A stretch of DNA of 64,000 nucleotides, taken from the NCBI RefSeq assembly GCF_001642085.1, contig NZ_CP014699.1:1426001-1490000 (forward strand), in the 5' to 3' direction. Origin of the DNA: Streptococcus pantholopis (lineage in GTDB: Bacteria; Bacillota; Bacilli; Lactobacillales; Streptococcaceae). Shown piece after piece: positions 39,452-51,110 of this stretch (positions are counted from its first letter, which is position 1; every line of letters starts with the position of its first letter). The notes beneath the pieces were generated by a model that saw nothing but the letters and a program-made list of their open reading frames with translations, had not been told where the DNA came from and searched no databases. Both the position numbers and the translations under genes were made by a program.

Positions 39452-40240
39452 TTATTTATGTATCATTTTAGTCACTGTCAACTTATGCTTCCCGCTTTTA
39501 GAACGACCATTCTCCTTCACAAGAGTAAAGCGCCCAAAACCTCTGACACTGACTAAATCATCAGTTTTTAAAAGATCTGAGCTTTTACCAGCTAAAGCAT
39601 AATTAACCTTCACCTTATCAGCTTCAACCAATTTCAGGACTTGGCTGCGAGAAATTTTTAAGACTGCTGCAATTATCTTATCCAAACGCATACTGGATAC
39701 CAAGATATCCGTTTCTTCACTTTCCTGCTGAGAGTGAATCAGATTATCAAAGCTAGTTTCTTTTAGCTTTACAGTTACTTTAGCAATTTTTGTTACATTT
39801 GTCAAAAAGTAAGCTGCCATGCTCCTGTCCACCATCAGCTGAGCCCGTCCGGGCTCCACAACAATATCACCTATGACAGTTCGCCTAATTCCCAAACGAT
39901 GAAGCAGGCTTCCCATAATTTGAGCATGGGTCAGCTGATTAAATTTGCTATTATAAACGATTTCGAACAAACTGATTTGAAAGTCAAGAAAATCAAAAAC
40001 ATAGTAGTCCGGTGCTATAATAACCCTGGCATATTCCATAGGATAGTAATCACTGGAAACAAAACAGTTTAATTCTGTCTGTCCCACAATACTTTTGAGA
40101 ATAAAAACCTGTCTGGGATCTAAAAATTCTGACAGCTGCAGACTGTAAGTATCAAGCGCTTTGGCCATCAAATCTGTAGCTTTCTCGATAAACTGGTATT
40201 CATCAGGTTTAAAATGCTGAAGTATCGCTTTATCTGTCAT
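39452..40240 (-). CDS. ylmH: YlmH S4-domain RNA-binding protein
   Basis: A 262-residue cytoplasmic protein with an N-terminal YlmH domain and a C-terminal S4 domain (about 183-245; SMRLDKIIAAVLKISRSQVLKLVEADKVKVNYA). In other Firmicutes YlmH acts in rescue of stalled ribosomes; its place in the division cluster is conserved. It sits 2 bp after the yggT stop with little ribosome site, so coupling is likely. Confidence 0.92.
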   Translation of the reverse strand: MTDKAILQHFKPDEYQFIEKATDLMAKALDTYSLQLSEFLDPRQVFILKSIVGQTELNCFVSSDYYPMEYARVIIAPDYYVFDFLDFQISLFEIVYNSKFNQLTHAQIMGSLLHRLGIRRTVIGDIVVEPGRAQLMVDRSMAAYFLTNVTKIAKVTVKLKETSFDNLIHSQQESEETDILVSSMRLDKIIAAVLKISRSQVLKLVEADKVKVNYALAGKSSDLLKTDDLVSVRGFGRFTLVKENGRSKSGKHKLTVTKMIHK

Positions 40241-40242
40241 TA

Positions 40243-40500
40243 TTAAATAAGAATCGAAATAATAAGCTGGCTGATTAGGTTCAGACTGATAACAGCAACC
40301 CAGACTGTAAAATCAAGCCCTGCGAACTGTAGATTCAGCTGCCGAAAGGGCTTGAGGAAGGGCTCTGAAAGCTGCCGCAAGAGCCTGCCGAGCCAAGTAT
40401 TATAAGCCCCAGGAAACCATGAAAGCAAGGCATAAGCAATCAAAATATATGAATAAATACGCACCAGTCTGATAAGAACCGATATTAAAAATATAATCAT
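40243..40500 (-). CDS. YggT/YlmG family membrane protein
   Basis: An 85-residue protein with two membrane segments (about 3-22 and 62-84) separated by the conserved GAYNTWLGRLLRQLSEPFLKP stretch of the YggT family. Its function is unknown, with reported links to division and osmotic tolerance. It fits between sepF and ylmH in the usual order. Confidence 0.9.
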   Translation of the reverse strand: MIIFLISVLIRLVRIYSYILIAYALLSWFPGAYNTWLGRLLRQLSEPFLKPFRQLNLQFAGLDFTVWVAVISLNLISQLIISILI

Positions 40501-40503
40501 TTA

Positions 40504-41076
40504 CTAACGTCTCTTCATATCAAAATCAAAATTAGAATCCTGCCCATTGTTATGAGCAAAATTTAAAGCATCAACATCAACTTCAACATTGGAAGGTGTC
40601 AGCAAAAACATTGAACTGCCAACCTTTTGAAGGTTACCGTCGACGACCCGTCTCGCACCATCAATAAAATCAATACAGCGACGGGCCTGGGCATCCAGCA
40701 TATACTGAAAATCCACCAATATACATTCTTTGCTGATCAGCAAATCAACAATTTCCTGAGCATCTTCATATTTGTGAGGATATTTCAAAACAATAGTGGT
40801 CTTGATTTCCTCTGCTTCTTGATTTTTCACCTGCCGTTCCGCACTAATCTGCCGAACCGAAGAGTCATGAGCTTCGCGGGTCGGCTGCTGCGGGCGGGCT
40901 GCAGGTCGCTGTTCTCTGCCTGCTGCCTGCTGCGGGCGAGGTCTGGCAGCAGAAGACTGCGGACGCTGGGCTTGTCTGGAAACAGGTGCTTCCTGCTCCA
41001 CGGTCTCCTCAACATCGCTCACCTCATCAGTATCAAAATAAGAAATAATTTTATCAAATCTATCTCTAAGGGCCAT
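40504..41076 (-). CDS. sepF: Cell division protein SepF
   Basis: Membrane-binding protein that forms rings, aligns FtsZ filaments and supports septum formation. From the ATG at 41076 it has 190 residues: an amphipathic N-terminal helix ([14 protein letters not shown]), a low-complexity Arg/Gln/Pro/Ala-rich linker (about 30-90) and the SepF core (about 95-180). An ATG four codons earlier lies within the GGAGAGAATA ribosome site and is rejected. Confidence 0.94.
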   Translation of the reverse strand: MALRDRFDKIISYFDTDEVSDVEETVEQEAPVSRQAQRPQSSAARPRPQQAAGREQRPAARPQQPTREAHDSSVRQISAERQVKNQEAEEIKTTIVLKYPHKYEDAQEIVDLLISKECILVDFQYMLDAQARRCIDFIDGARRVVDGNLQKVGSSMFLLTPSNVEVDVDALNFAHNNGQDSNFDFDMKRR

Positions 41077-41088
41077 TATTCTCTCCAT

Positions 41089-41760
41089 TTACTCAAAGAA
41101 GGCAGTGCCAATCCGTACAAATGTTGAACCATTGCGGACAGCCAATTTAAAATCACCGCTCATCCCCATACTTAATTCTGTAAAGGGCATATTCTTTATT
41201 TTTTTATTCTGTAAAGCTATTTTCAGTTTATTTGCTTGTTCAAAGATAGTGTTAATCTCCGCATCAGAAGCCGCCTGAGGCGCCATTGTCATGAGACCGA
41301 CCAGCTCTATTTTATCAAACTGAGCTATCTGTTGCAGCGCTTCTTCCACGTCATCAATCCTAAAACCATGCTTGCTCTTTTCACCGGAAATATTAACCTG
41401 CAAAAAACATTTAATCGTTTTTTCTGCCCGTTTTTGGATTTCAGATGCGAGCCTGACACTGTCCAAAGCATGAAAGTAATCGACATAATTGATGACATCC
41501 TTGACTTTGCGCCGCTGCAGGCTGCCAATCAAATGCCATGTAACACCGGTACTTTTAAGAAGTTCATATTTAGCAAGAAACTTATCAACCCGGTTTTCTC
41601 CAATATGGCTGACCCCGGTATTGATAAGCTGCTTGGTAACATCACTGTCTACATATTTTGTTACAGCAATAACAGACACACTGTCAGCCGAACGGTCAGC
41701 TGCTTGAGCAGCTGCTGCTACTTGCTGGAAAATAAGCTCTTTATTTTTTTGTAAGTTCAT
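41089..41760 (-). CDS. YggS/YlmE pyridoxal phosphate homeostasis protein
   Basis: A 223-residue single-domain TIM-barrel protein that binds PLP through Lys35 (VIAVTKYVD) and takes part in vitamin B6 and amino-acid balance. Other landmarks are HIGENRVDKFLAKY, WHLIGSLQRRK and MGMSGDFKLAVRNGSTFVRIGTA. It lies 1 bp after ftsZ and 12 bp before sepF, the standard position called ylmE. Confidence 0.94.
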   Translation of the reverse strand: MNLQKNKELIFQQVAAAAQAADRSADSVSVIAVTKYVDSDVTKQLINTGVSHIGENRVDKFLAKYELLKSTGVTWHLIGSLQRRKVKDVINYVDYFHALDSVRLASEIQKRAEKTIKCFLQVNISGEKSKHGFRIDDVEEALQQIAQFDKIELVGLMTMAPQAASDAEINTIFEQANKLKIALQNKKIKNMPFTELSMGMSGDFKLAVRNGSTFVRIGTAFFE

Positions 41761-41761
41761 C

Positions 41762-43075
<1,314 letters not shown>

Positions 43076-43086
43076 TCACTTTTACT

Positions 43087-44448
43087 TTAATCAAACATAC
43101 TGCCAAAAATACCGCGGACACGTTCACTCATTTTTTGCTTTGGCTTAGCAGGCTCCTCGGGCTGTACAGGCTTTTGAAGAGGCTGCGAGTTCCGTACAGG
43201 ATCCGCAGGTATTTCAGGTTCGTTAAAAGCTGGGGCTACTGGATTGCGTGAATCAACATCAATCGGTTTCCGTCTCAGCAACTCTTCACCGGCTACAGCC
43301 CGCTGCGAAATCACATCAACCTCTGTCATCCTGCCGACATATTCAACCAGACCAATCACATTGGCAAACATTGGATTGCGGATACCAACCTGATTAGGGA
43401 CATGAAGTTTGACAGAAGTCCCGAAAATTTCCTGAGCTACTTCAACGATACCCGGCATAATAGCACCGCCGCCAATAAGCACAATGCCCCCAGGCAGCTC
43501 TAAAAGCCGAGCGCGTTCCAAATCCTGCTTGACATGTTCTAAAATATGTTTCACACGAGCCGAAATAATCTCTGCCAGATATCGTTCGGTTATTTCAATC
43601 GGAACATCACTTCCCACAACATCGACTTCAACTGTTTCTGTCATACTGGCTTCAGCCAGATTAGCCTGACCGAAGTTAAACTTAAGCGCTTCTGCAATTT
43701 GCAGAGACGTTTTCAGAACCTTAGAAATGTCTTTGGTGACATATTCACCGCCTTCAGGGTAAGTGTTGGTAAACTGCAGTTCCTGCTCCCTCATGGAAGC
43801 AACCGAAGTTTGACCGCCGCCCATATCAATAACGGTGGCCCCAAATTCACGTTCTCCCTCATTCAAAACAGACTTGGTCATTGAAAGCGGAGAGATGATA
43901 ACATTTTCAACATTAATGCCGGCTCTCTCAACGGTCTTACGCAGATTATGAAGAATAGTGCTCGGTCCTGTATAAACAAGTCCACGCATCTCCAAACGTA
44001 TTCCCATCATTCCGCGCGGATCGCGGATGCCCTGAAATCCATCAACAATAAACTCTTCCGGCACAAGTGAAATCACTTCACGTTCCGGGCTGACGTTTTT
44101 TGTCAAGGCCGACTTGATAACCGTCTCAACATCTTCATCTCTGATTTCTTTTGAATCACTGGGAACAGGTATCATACCCTGTGTCGGTTCAATTTGCAGC
44201 AGATTAGCCGGCAGGCCGACATTGATTTTATCAATGGTCATCCCCGCTTTTTCTTCCGCCTGTTCCACAGCCGTTTTTATCGCTTCAGCAGCAGCTTCAA
44301 TATCTACAATGATGCCATCCCTTACGCCTGTACTGGGAACATTGCTGACACCAATAACATTCATTTCACCGGCTGCAAATTCCGCAACAAGCACTTTAAT
44401 CGAGCTAGTCCCTATGTCTAATCCCGTAAAAAAGCCATTTCTAGCCAT
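43087..44448 (-). CDS. ftsA: Cell division protein FtsA
   Basis: Actin-like protein that anchors FtsZ to the membrane. The 453 residues include the phosphate-1 motif GLDIGTSSIKVLV (9-21), the SHS2 subdomain 1C, the phosphate-2 motif DMGGGQTS, and VLIGGGAIMPGI. A Pro-rich linker (about 395-440) leads to a C-terminal amphipathic membrane helix (MSERVRGIFGSMF). A separate promoter precedes it. Confidence 0.97.
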   Translation of the reverse strand: MARNGFFTGLDIGTSSIKVLVAEFAAGEMNVIGVSNVPSTGVRDGIIVDIEAAAEAIKTAVEQAEEKAGMTIDKINVGLPANLLQIEPTQGMIPVPSDSKEIRDEDVETVIKSALTKNVSPEREVISLVPEEFIVDGFQGIRDPRGMMGIRLEMRGLVYTGPSTILHNLRKTVERAGINVENVIISPLSMTKSVLNEGEREFGATVIDMGGGQTSVASMREQELQFTNTYPEGGEYVTKDISKVLKTSLQIAEALKFNFGQANLAEASMTETVEVDVVGSDVPIEITERYLAEIISARVKHILEHVKQDLERARLLELPGGIVLIGGGAIMPGIVEVAQEIFGTSVKLHVPNQVGIRNPMFANVIGLVEYVGRMTEVDVISQRAVAGEELLRRKPIDVDSRNPVAPAFNEPEIPADPVRNSQPLQKPVQPEEPAKPKQKMSERVRGIFGSMFD

Positions 44449-44522
44449 TCACTCGACCTCACTATCTTTCCAAACTTTTTCCATACTAAAACCTGTTTAA
44501 AAAACAGAATTATTCAGAAAAT

Positions 44523-44568
44523 ATTATATCATAAAAAAACGTAAAATGTGAACATTTTACGTTTTTTT
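44523..44568 (-). promoter_or_regulatory. divIB terminator fused with the ftsA promoter
   Basis: AAAAAACGTAAAATG and CATTTTACGTTTTTT form a near-perfect stem (about 44534-44568). On the minus strand TTCACA (44547-44552) in the loop, 18 bases and TATAAT (44523-44528) make a promoter for ftsA, so the terminator of divIB and the -35 of ftsA share bases. Confidence 0.75.
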
Positions 44569-44588
44569 GTTATATAAACTTAATCTTT

Positions 44589-45743
44589 CTACTGAGCGGT
44601 TTCGGCTTCAGAATCTGGCTGATCAGGAATCTCTTGGCTCTCGTTCCCCTCTTCCTGAGCCGCTTCTTCCTGTCCCTCAGTATTTTCGGCTTCACTTGCC
44701 TCAGCATTAGCGCCGTCATCATCTGAAGAAACTGGCTCATCATTTTCTGCATCTCTTGTTTCTTCAAGGGCAGCCGTCGTAGCATAAAGACCAACTTCCA
44801 TATCAATAATGCTGGGTTCACTGAGTGTGCTTTTAATCTTACTGTAATAGGGCAGCTTGACCTTGATTTCAGACAGCGGCACCCTGACAATATTGCCGTC
44901 ATACATGGTCAAAGACAGCAAATCAGCTGTTGCTGCTGTACTTGCAAGATCGACACTCCGAATATTGCTGATCAGTTCCTTATCCATATCGGCAAACGTT
45001 TTTACCAATGTTTGGATATCCTCTTCATTCTCTAGGTTAATGATAAGGTAATTATCGGGCAGTTCTGTGCTGTTGACGGCCGCAGCATGCTTTCCATTTT
45101 CCAAAATCGGCTGATAGCCGGCGTCAGTCTGCATATAGCCGACAACATCATACTCGGTTAACTTGATAGTGAAAATATTAGGAAATTTGTAGTTGATAAC
45201 AGCTTTTTTTACCCACATATTCCCTTGTTCTATGGCCTGTTCATAAGGACCAGGCTGAAAGAGAAGTGAAAAGAAATAATCCGAATCAGCAATCCCTGAT
45301 TGAGTCAAAACATCCTCTTCAAGCGCATGGGTCAGCCCTTCTACCTGAATTACTTTTTTCTTACTGTAGGGAGAAATTAAAAATAACGAAAAGAGCAGAA
45401 CTGCTAAAGAAAGGACGACGACCGGACTTGCCTTGCGCCAGGCTTTCTGTTTTTTGCTCAGGCTTTTTTTCTGTTTTGGTTTAACGCGCTTTTTTTCTTT
45501 CGTTTTTTGGGAGGGCCTTTTCTTTTTTGAAGACGATTGAGCCTTCTCCTCTACTTGCTTCTCTTCTGTTTCACCCTTATTTAAATGCTGTTGAAACTGA
45601 GCTCGCTTTTCTGCCTGAAGCTTCTGCTGCAGCTTTTCTTTCTCCTCTGCTTCTTTCTTTTTTCTTTTAAGGAATTCGACGTTTCGCTTCTGCCATTCGG
45701 TCAGAACAACTTCGTCTTTTCCTTCTTTCTTCTTTTGAGCCAT
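44589..45743 (-). CDS. divIB: Cell division protein DivIB/FtsQ
   Basis: Bitopic septal protein that works with DivIC and FtsL. The 384 residues have a long, highly charged Lys/Glu/Gln-rich cytoplasmic part (1-106), one membrane segment (about 107-127), a POTRA domain (about 132-205, KKVIQVEGLTHALEEDV), the FtsQ/beta domain and an acidic, disordered C-tail (about 325-384). This matches streptococcal DivIB. It lies directly after murG with AAGGAAAATAA before the ATG. Confidence 0.94.
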   Translation of the reverse strand: MAQKKKEGKDEVVLTEWQKRNVEFLKRKKKEAEEKEKLQQKLQAEKRAQFQQHLNKGETEEKQVEEKAQSSSKKKRPSQKTKEKKRVKPKQKKSLSKKQKAWRKASPVVVLSLAVLLFSLFLISPYSKKKVIQVEGLTHALEEDVLTQSGIADSDYFFSLLFQPGPYEQAIEQGNMWVKKAVINYKFPNIFTIKLTEYDVVGYMQTDAGYQPILENGKHAAAVNSTELPDNYLIINLENEEDIQTLVKTFADMDKELISNIRSVDLASTAATADLLSLTMYDGNIVRVPLSEIKVKLPYYSKIKSTLSEPSIIDMEVGLYATTAALEETRDAENDEPVSSDDDGANAEASEAENTEGQEEAAQEEGNESQEIPDQPDSEAETAQ

Positions 45744-46820
45744 TTATTTTCCTTTTGTTCTCGCGGCAATATCCTGATTTAATAAATTATAGAATGCTTC
45801 CGGTGTTTTAATTTCTTTGGAGGCTGCCATTGTTTCCTGATAAACGCCTTTTCGATCAAGAAGCTGAGCAACTTCTTTCTTTAAATTAAGAAAATTTAAA
45901 GCACTTTCATCCAGCTGCCTAGCATAGCCTTTTTTTTCAAAATAGGCAGCATTTTCCAGTTGATCGCCTCGGCTGACTTCTTTTCCCAAAGGAACAATCA
46001 AATGAAGTTTTTGCATAGCCAGCAGTTCAAACAGGGTATTTGAGCCGCCGCGTGTTATGACAACATCTGCTGCAGACAGCAAAGGTTGATATAATTCAGT
46101 GACATAATCCGTTCTGTAAAGATTTTTAGTCAATACATTGAGGTTTTTATCGCCTGAGATATTAATAATATTGTAGCTGTCAGTCAGCTCGGGTGTCTGA
46201 CTAATAAAATCATTGAACACCTTAGCTCCGGCAGATCCGCCGACAAAAAGAAGGGTATGCAGTTTCGGGTCAAATTGCCTCTGGATGGCTGCAAGCGCCT
46301 CAGGAGTTGCCGCCTCTTGTTTCTTAACCTTGGTCACGGCTCCAACATGTTTCACTTTAGTCAAAGACCTGTCCTGTTCAAAGGTTGTGTACATTGTTGT
46401 TGCAAATTTATAAGCAATTTTATTGGCCAGTCCCATTGACAAATCTGATTCATGGATAAAAACCGGAATTCCCAACAACCTAGCAGCAATTACAGGCGGG
46501 ACAGAGACAAAACCGCCTTTAGAGAAAAGAAGCTGCGGACGAACTTTAAGCAAAATAAGCAGGGACTGCAAAATACCAAAAGCGACTTTGAAAACATCCG
46601 CCATATTCTGCCAGGAGAAGTAGCGGCGCAGCTTTCCTGTTGCAACTGCGTGAAATTGGACTGCTAAACCGGATTGTTTTATCTGCTCGTATTCAATCCC
46701 TTTTTTGTCGCCAATATAATGCACTTGCCAGCCATCTTCCAAAAACTTAGGCATCAGCAGCAAATTTAAGGTGACATGCCCCACCGTTCCGCCGCCTGTG
46801 AAAACAATTTTTTTAGCCAT
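45744..46820 (-). CDS. murG: UDP-GlcNAc--undecaprenyl-PP-MurNAc-pentapeptide transferase MurG
   Basis: Membrane-associated GT28 glycosyltransferase that turns lipid I into lipid II on the inner face of the membrane. The 358-residue protein starts with the Gly-rich TGGGTVGHV (8-16), has [27 protein letters not shown] and the UDP-GlcNAc site [15 protein letters not shown]. It overlaps murD by 8 bp. Confidence 0.96.
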   Translation of the reverse strand: MAKKIVFTGGGTVGHVTLNLLLMPKFLEDGWQVHYIGDKKGIEYEQIKQSGLAVQFHAVATGKLRRYFSWQNMADVFKVAFGILQSLLILLKVRPQLLFSKGGFVSVPPVIAARLLGIPVFIHESDLSMGLANKIAYKFATTMYTTFEQDRSLTKVKHVGAVTKVKKQEAATPEALAAIQRQFDPKLHTLLFVGGSAGAKVFNDFISQTPELTDSYNIINISGDKNLNVLTKNLYRTDYVTELYQPLLSAADVVITRGGSNTLFELLAMQKLHLIVPLGKEVSRGDQLENAAYFEKKGYARQLDESALNFLNLKKEVAQLLDRKGVYQETMAASKEIKTPEAFYNLLNQDIAARTKGK

Positions 46821-48177
46821 GAGACGTCTCCTTCAGTGCATTAAAGGCCGCAATAAATTCATCACCGCGCACTTCAAAATTTTGATACATATCCCAGCTG
46901 GCATTGGCAGGGCTAAGAAGAATAAGATCTCCCGGCTCAGCAGCAGCAAAAGCTAACTTTACAGCCGCCCTTATATCCTCTGCGTCAAGGCAGGACACTC
47001 CGGCTTTATCGGCCGCTCGTTTGAGACGGGGAGCCGATTCTCCAACGAGAATCATTTTTTTTAGTCCCTCAATATCCGGCACTAGTTCATCAAACTCGTT
47101 GCCGCGGTCAAGTCCTCCAGCAATCAGAATAACTCTGCTGTTATCAAAACCGGACAGTGCTTTCTGTGTTGCCAAAATATTGGTTGATTTACTGTCATTG
47201 TAGAACTTAACATTATTGACATCACCTAAAAACTGCAGACGGTGTTTAACACCGCGAAAACGGCTAAGACTTTGTTCGATAGCTGAATTAGCAATTCCAG
47301 ACAGTTTAGCTGCCGCAATTGCTGCCAAAGCATTCTCCAAGTTATGGCTGCCAGGGACACCGACAGCATCAGCAGGCATCACAGCTTCTCCTTTAAAATA
47401 AAGCATACCGTTTTCCAGATAAGCTCCGTCAACTTTTCCTTTGGTCGAGAAAGGCACAACAGTCGCTTGCGTTTTTTCTGCATGCTCCTTAGCTAAGTCT
47501 TGATTAAAATTGAGAATCAAAAAGTCAGACGGTCCCATGTGCTTCTGAATATTCCACTTAGCAGCGGCATAATCCGCAAAAGTCCCGTGATAGTCGATGT
47601 GTGTCGGCAGTAAATTGGTTATCAGAGCAATGTGAGGATGGAAGGCCTTCGTTCCCATTAACTGAAAACTCGATAACTCCATCACCAGCAGGTCATCTGA
47701 TTTAGCTGTCCTTACAACTTCACTGGCCGGAAATCCGATATTTCCGGCTAGAATCCCCTTTTTCCCGCCTGCATTCAGGATATCGGCAATCATTGTTGTT
47801 GTCGTTGTTTTACCGTTTGATCCCGTTATCCCTATAATAGCAGCCTCTGATACAAGATAAGCCAGCTCGACTTCTGTAATCACAGGAATACCTTTTTCAA
47901 GCGCTCTGACTACCATCGGATTATCATAACGGATACCCGGATTTTTTACCAACAGCTCGAAATTCTCATCCAATAGGTCCAGCGGATGGCTGCCGCATAT
48001 AACCTTTATCCCCTCTTCAAGCAGGCTTTGGGCGGCAGGATTTTCAGCAAAAGCTTTCCCGTCATTGACAGTAACAATCGCACCTAATTCAGCGAGCAAA
48101 CGCGCCGCTGCCTCACCAGAACGTGCCAATCCCAGCACTAATACTTTCTTGTTTGCAAACTGTCTAATTTTTTTCAT
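46813..48177 (-). CDS. murD: UDP-N-acetylmuramoyl-alanine--D-glutamate ligase MurD
   Basis: Cytoplasmic ligase that adds D-Glu to UDP-MurNAc-Ala. The 454-residue protein has an N-terminal Rossmann-like domain ([17 protein letters not shown]), the ATP loop [15 protein letters not shown] near 114-128, the [11 protein letters not shown] segment and the C-terminal [17 protein letters not shown] and LIAGGLDRG motifs. First gene of the murD-murG-divIB unit. Confidence 0.96.
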   Translation of the reverse strand: MKKIRQFANKKVLVLGLARSGEAAARLLAELGAIVTVNDGKAFAENPAAQSLLEEGIKVICGSHPLDLLDENFELLVKNPGIRYDNPMVVRALEKGIPVITEVELAYLVSEAAIIGITGSNGKTTTTTMIADILNAGGKKGILAGNIGFPASEVVRTAKSDDLLVMELSSFQLMGTKAFHPHIALITNLLPTHIDYHGTFADYAAAKWNIQKHMGPSDFLILNFNQDLAKEHAEKTQATVVPFSTKGKVDGAYLENGMLYFKGEAVMPADAVGVPGSHNLENALAAIAAAKLSGIANSAIEQSLSRFRGVKHRLQFLGDVNNVKFYNDSKSTNILATQKALSGFDNSRVILIAGGLDRGNEFDELVPDIEGLKKMILVGESAPRLKRAADKAGVSCLDAEDIRAAVKLAFAAAEPGDLILLSPANASWDMYQNFEVRGDEFIAAFNALKETSHG

Positions 48178-48583
48178 TGTCGACCCAATCTATTATGTTA
48201 TCTTTATTATTTTAACTTTATTTAAAAGGATTTTCAAGATTTTAGACAAGATAGTCCGGTTCCGCCAAAGAGTCGGTCCTTTGTTTTAGCCGCCTTCTTA
48301 AAAAAGGAATAATGCCTTTAGCTGCTGGCTGCAGCGCTGACAGCCGAAAGCTTTTGTTGCTATCTGCTGGACATAGTGAAACTTTAAAAAAGCGGGCAAA
48401 ACAGGAATTGGAAAGACTTATTTTACCACAGTCTTACATAACAGAGAAGTCTCTTTGGTAATTAGTGCAGAAACAAGGGCTATGCAGCAGCTGGATAGAA
48501 TACTTATCGAAAATTCTTGGATTTTTTCTAGCAAATAAAGGCCGAGAAACTAAGCACTCAGCCTTCTTTTAATTTTTAAAAGC
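48178..48583. other. Gap upstream of murD with a possible gene remnant
   Basis: The 406-bp gap holds the murD promoter region, the DUF3165 terminator and, on the plus strand, a 49-codon frame (48312-48461, starting MPLAAGCSADSRKLLLLSAG). The frame lacks a ribosome site. Its LLLLSAGHSETLKKRAKQEL stretch, and ISAETRAMQQLDRILIEN just past the stop in another frame, resemble the linker after ketosynthase domains, so a decayed fragment is possible but unproven. Confidence 0.3.
48536..48568 (-). terminator. typA-DUF3165 terminator
   Basis: On the minus strand AAGGCTGAG pairs with CTCGGCCTT (one G-T pair) and is followed by TATTT, 15-50 bp after the DUF3165 stop. Confidence 0.75.
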
Positions 48584-48835
48584 TTATTTTTTAGGCCGTT
48601 TTGGTGTCAGATTCCAAATATCCCTAAGGGCAAAGTAGGCTAAAAGAACCATTCCTACGGTTACAAAAATTTCAGGAGGAAACTGAATAATTTTGACAAA
48701 GCTCATAACAGCCAAGGTCAAAAGCAAAACAACCAAGGCTGCTAAACCAATCATATTCAGTGTATTTCTTATCGTTTTTGGTGCCATAAAAAAATAGTAT
48801 AAAACAACCAAAATGGCAATAATCAGATAAAACAT
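48584..48835 (-). CDS. DUF3165 small membrane protein
   Basis: An 83-residue protein with two to three hydrophobic segments (about 2-16, 27-48 and 53-70) and a basic tail (TPKRPKK). It matches the streptococcal DUF3165 family that follows typA. Its function is unknown. It begins 38 bp after the typA stop and probably shares its transcript; GGAGGCGTC precedes the ATG. Confidence 0.82.
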   Translation of the reverse strand: MFYLIIAILVVLYYFFMAPKTIRNTLNMIGLAALVVLLLTLAVMSFVKIIQFPPEIFVTVGMVLLAYFALRDIWNLTPKRPKK

Positions 48836-48873
48836 GACGCCTCCTCAGTTTTTCCCTACACTGTCCCCGGTTC

Positions 48874-50718
48874 TTATTCTTCCGCCGATTTTTTCTTTTT
48901 TGCGGCCTTAGCCCGTTGGTTTTTATCTAAAATCTGTTTGCGCAGCCGAATAGACTGCGGCGTGACTTCCATATATTCATCATCGTTGAGGAATTCAAGA
49001 GATTCTTCAAGTGTCAGTATCCGCGGAGTTTTTATAACAGCTGTTTGATCCTTAGTCGCTGAACGGACATTAGTCATTTGTTTTGCTTTGGTAATATTGA
49101 CTGTCAAATCATTTTCACGTGAATTTTCACCAATAATCATTCCTTCATAGACTTCGGTTCCGGGATTAACAAAGATGGTTCCGCGTTCTTCGACCGACAT
49201 AATGGCATAAGTCGTCGCCTTGCCAGTGTCAATCGACACTAATGCTCCGCGGTGGCGGCCGCCAATTTCAGCTTTAATGACTGGCAAATACTGATCAAAG
49301 GTGTGGTTCATGATACCATACCCGCGTGTCATAGATAAAAATTCAGTCGGATAGCCGATCAAACCGCGTGCCGGAGCTAAGAAAATCAGCCGGGTCTGAC
49401 CATTACCGGTTGACTGCATATCCAGCATTTCTCCCTTGCGTTCTGAAAGAGACTGAATGACTGCTCCCTGATATTCTTCCGGCGTGTCAATCTGAACGCG
49501 TTCGAAGGGTTCCATTTTCACACCGTCAATTTCTTTGACAATCACCTCCGGCCGGGAAACCTGCAGCTCATAGCCTTCACGGCGCATTGTTTCAATAAGA
49601 ATGGACAGATGAAGCTCTCCGCGGCCGGAAACAATCCACTTGTCCGGTGAATCAGTCGCCTCAACACGAAGTGAGACATCTGTTTGCAGTTCAGCTAAAA
49701 GACGTTCTTCTACTTTACGGGAAGTCACATATTTCCCTTCACGGCCGGCAAAGGGAGAATTATTGGATAGAAAAGTCATCTGAAGAGTCGGCTCATCAAT
49801 ATGCAGAACAGGCAGAGGATCAACCGCATCTGAAGGCGTAATAGTTTCACCGACAAAGATGTCCTCCATACCCGAAACAGCAATCAAATCACCAGCCTTA
49901 GCTTCCTGAATATCCCGCCGTTCCAAACCAAAGAAGCCAAACAGCTTAGTCACCCGAAAATTTTTCTGTGTTCCGTCAAGTTTTGAGAGCGTCACCTGAT
50001 CACCGACTTTTACTGTTCCCCGAAAGACACGGCCGATTCCGATACGTCCGACAAAGTCATTGTAATCCAGCAGAGAAACCTGAAACTGAAGCGGCTCTTC
50101 AGAATTATCCAGGGGGGCAGGAATGCGCTCAATGATGGTATCAAAAATCGGCGCCATCGTGTGTTCCTGACTGGCAGGGTCATCTGAAAGCGATGACGTG
50201 CCATTTACAGCTGATGCATAAACAACCGGGAAGTCCAATTGGTCATCATCTGCCCCCAGTTCAATGAAAAGTTCCAGCACTTCATCAACCACTTCTGCCG
50301 GGCGGGCAGACGGTTTATCAATTTTATTGACAACAACAATCGGAGTTAAATTTTGTTCCAAAGCTTTTTTCAGTACGAAACGTGTCTGCGGCATCGTTCC
50401 TTCATAAGCATCAACAACAAGAACAACCCCGTCAACCATTTTCATAATACGCTCAACTTCGCCGCCGAAATCAGCATGCCCAGGAGTATCCATAATGTTG
50501 ATGCGCACACCATTATAAGCCACAGCTGTATTTTTAGCTAAAATAGTGATTCCGCGCTCTTTCTCCAGATCATTGGAATCCATAGCCCTTTCCTGCAGCT
50601 CTTTATGCTCATCGAGTGTATGGGATTGTTTCAGCAATTCATCAACAAGTGTCGTTTTCCCATGGTCAACATGGGCAATAATAGCAATATTGCGAATATC
50701 GTCTCTTAATTTTGTCAT
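48874..50718 (-). CDS. typA: Translational GTPase TypA/BipA
   Basis: Ribosome-associated GTPase related to EF-G, involved in 50S assembly and stress or low-temperature growth. The 614-residue protein has the G motifs AHVDHGKT (15-22), [12 protein letters not shown] (G3) and NKID (G4), the beta-barrel domain II, two alpha/beta domains and the TypA-specific C-terminal domain with a Lys-rich end. Its start has no strong ribosome site (GAAATC before ATG), although homology places it there. Confidence 0.96.
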   Translation of the reverse strand: MTKLRDDIRNIAIIAHVDHGKTTLVDELLKQSHTLDEHKELQERAMDSNDLEKERGITILAKNTAVAYNGVRINIMDTPGHADFGGEVERIMKMVDGVVLVVDAYEGTMPQTRFVLKKALEQNLTPIVVVNKIDKPSARPAEVVDEVLELFIELGADDDQLDFPVVYASAVNGTSSLSDDPASQEHTMAPIFDTIIERIPAPLDNSEEPLQFQVSLLDYNDFVGRIGIGRVFRGTVKVGDQVTLSKLDGTQKNFRVTKLFGFFGLERRDIQEAKAGDLIAVSGMEDIFVGETITPSDAVDPLPVLHIDEPTLQMTFLSNNSPFAGREGKYVTSRKVEERLLAELQTDVSLRVEATDSPDKWIVSGRGELHLSILIETMRREGYELQVSRPEVIVKEIDGVKMEPFERVQIDTPEEYQGAVIQSLSERKGEMLDMQSTGNGQTRLIFLAPARGLIGYPTEFLSMTRGYGIMNHTFDQYLPVIKAEIGGRHRGALVSIDTGKATTYAIMSVEERGTIFVNPGTEVYEGMIIGENSRENDLTVNITKAKQMTNVRSATKDQTAVIKTPRILTLEESLEFLNDDEYMEVTPQSIRLRKQILDKNQRAKAAKKKKSAEE

Positions 50719-51110
50719 GATTTCATAAAATACACAAGCCTTAAAAGCCGATTTACTGTAAAGTTGGTTCTGCTCTCTGCAAAATAAGAGGAGTCCTTCT
50801 TTTATAAAACAACTTATAGACCGTGCCGGCCCTTCCTTTTTGCATGTAAATTATTCTTAACTTATGAATTATATCATAAAATCGGCTAAAAAACAGAAGA
50901 AAGATAATTGTAAATGTTTTCAAGTCAATGATAGCCCAAATAATAGAAACACTAACCTGATTCATTTTCAGATTAGTGTTTAGCGCTTTACTGACTATAA
51001 GTTGTTTTGAAAAATCTGCTTATCAATATTTTTTGTCTTAAGCGTGTCCTTATCACTCCCGCTTCGTCTTTGCACCATTTACTGTTTCTCTCCCAAAATT
51101 CCTGTCTCAG
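50719..51110. other. typA upstream region with a hairpin
   Basis: The 390-bp gap carries, at about 50949-50982, the inverted repeat AACACTAACCTGA / TCAGATTAGTGTT (one mismatch), which on the minus strand is followed by TCTATTATTT and may be a weak terminator for the rhodanese gene. The rest is the typA leader. No gene or hairpin-family repeat is seen. Confidence 0.5.

Noticed and set aside
40827..41015. An Arg/Ser-rich 62-codon frame on the minus strand inside sepF.
   Set aside because: It is a frame shadow of the low-complexity SepF linker.
50753..50965. A 70-codon frame upstream of typA.
   Set aside because: It has no ribosome site or family resemblance and overlaps the hairpin at 50949-50982.
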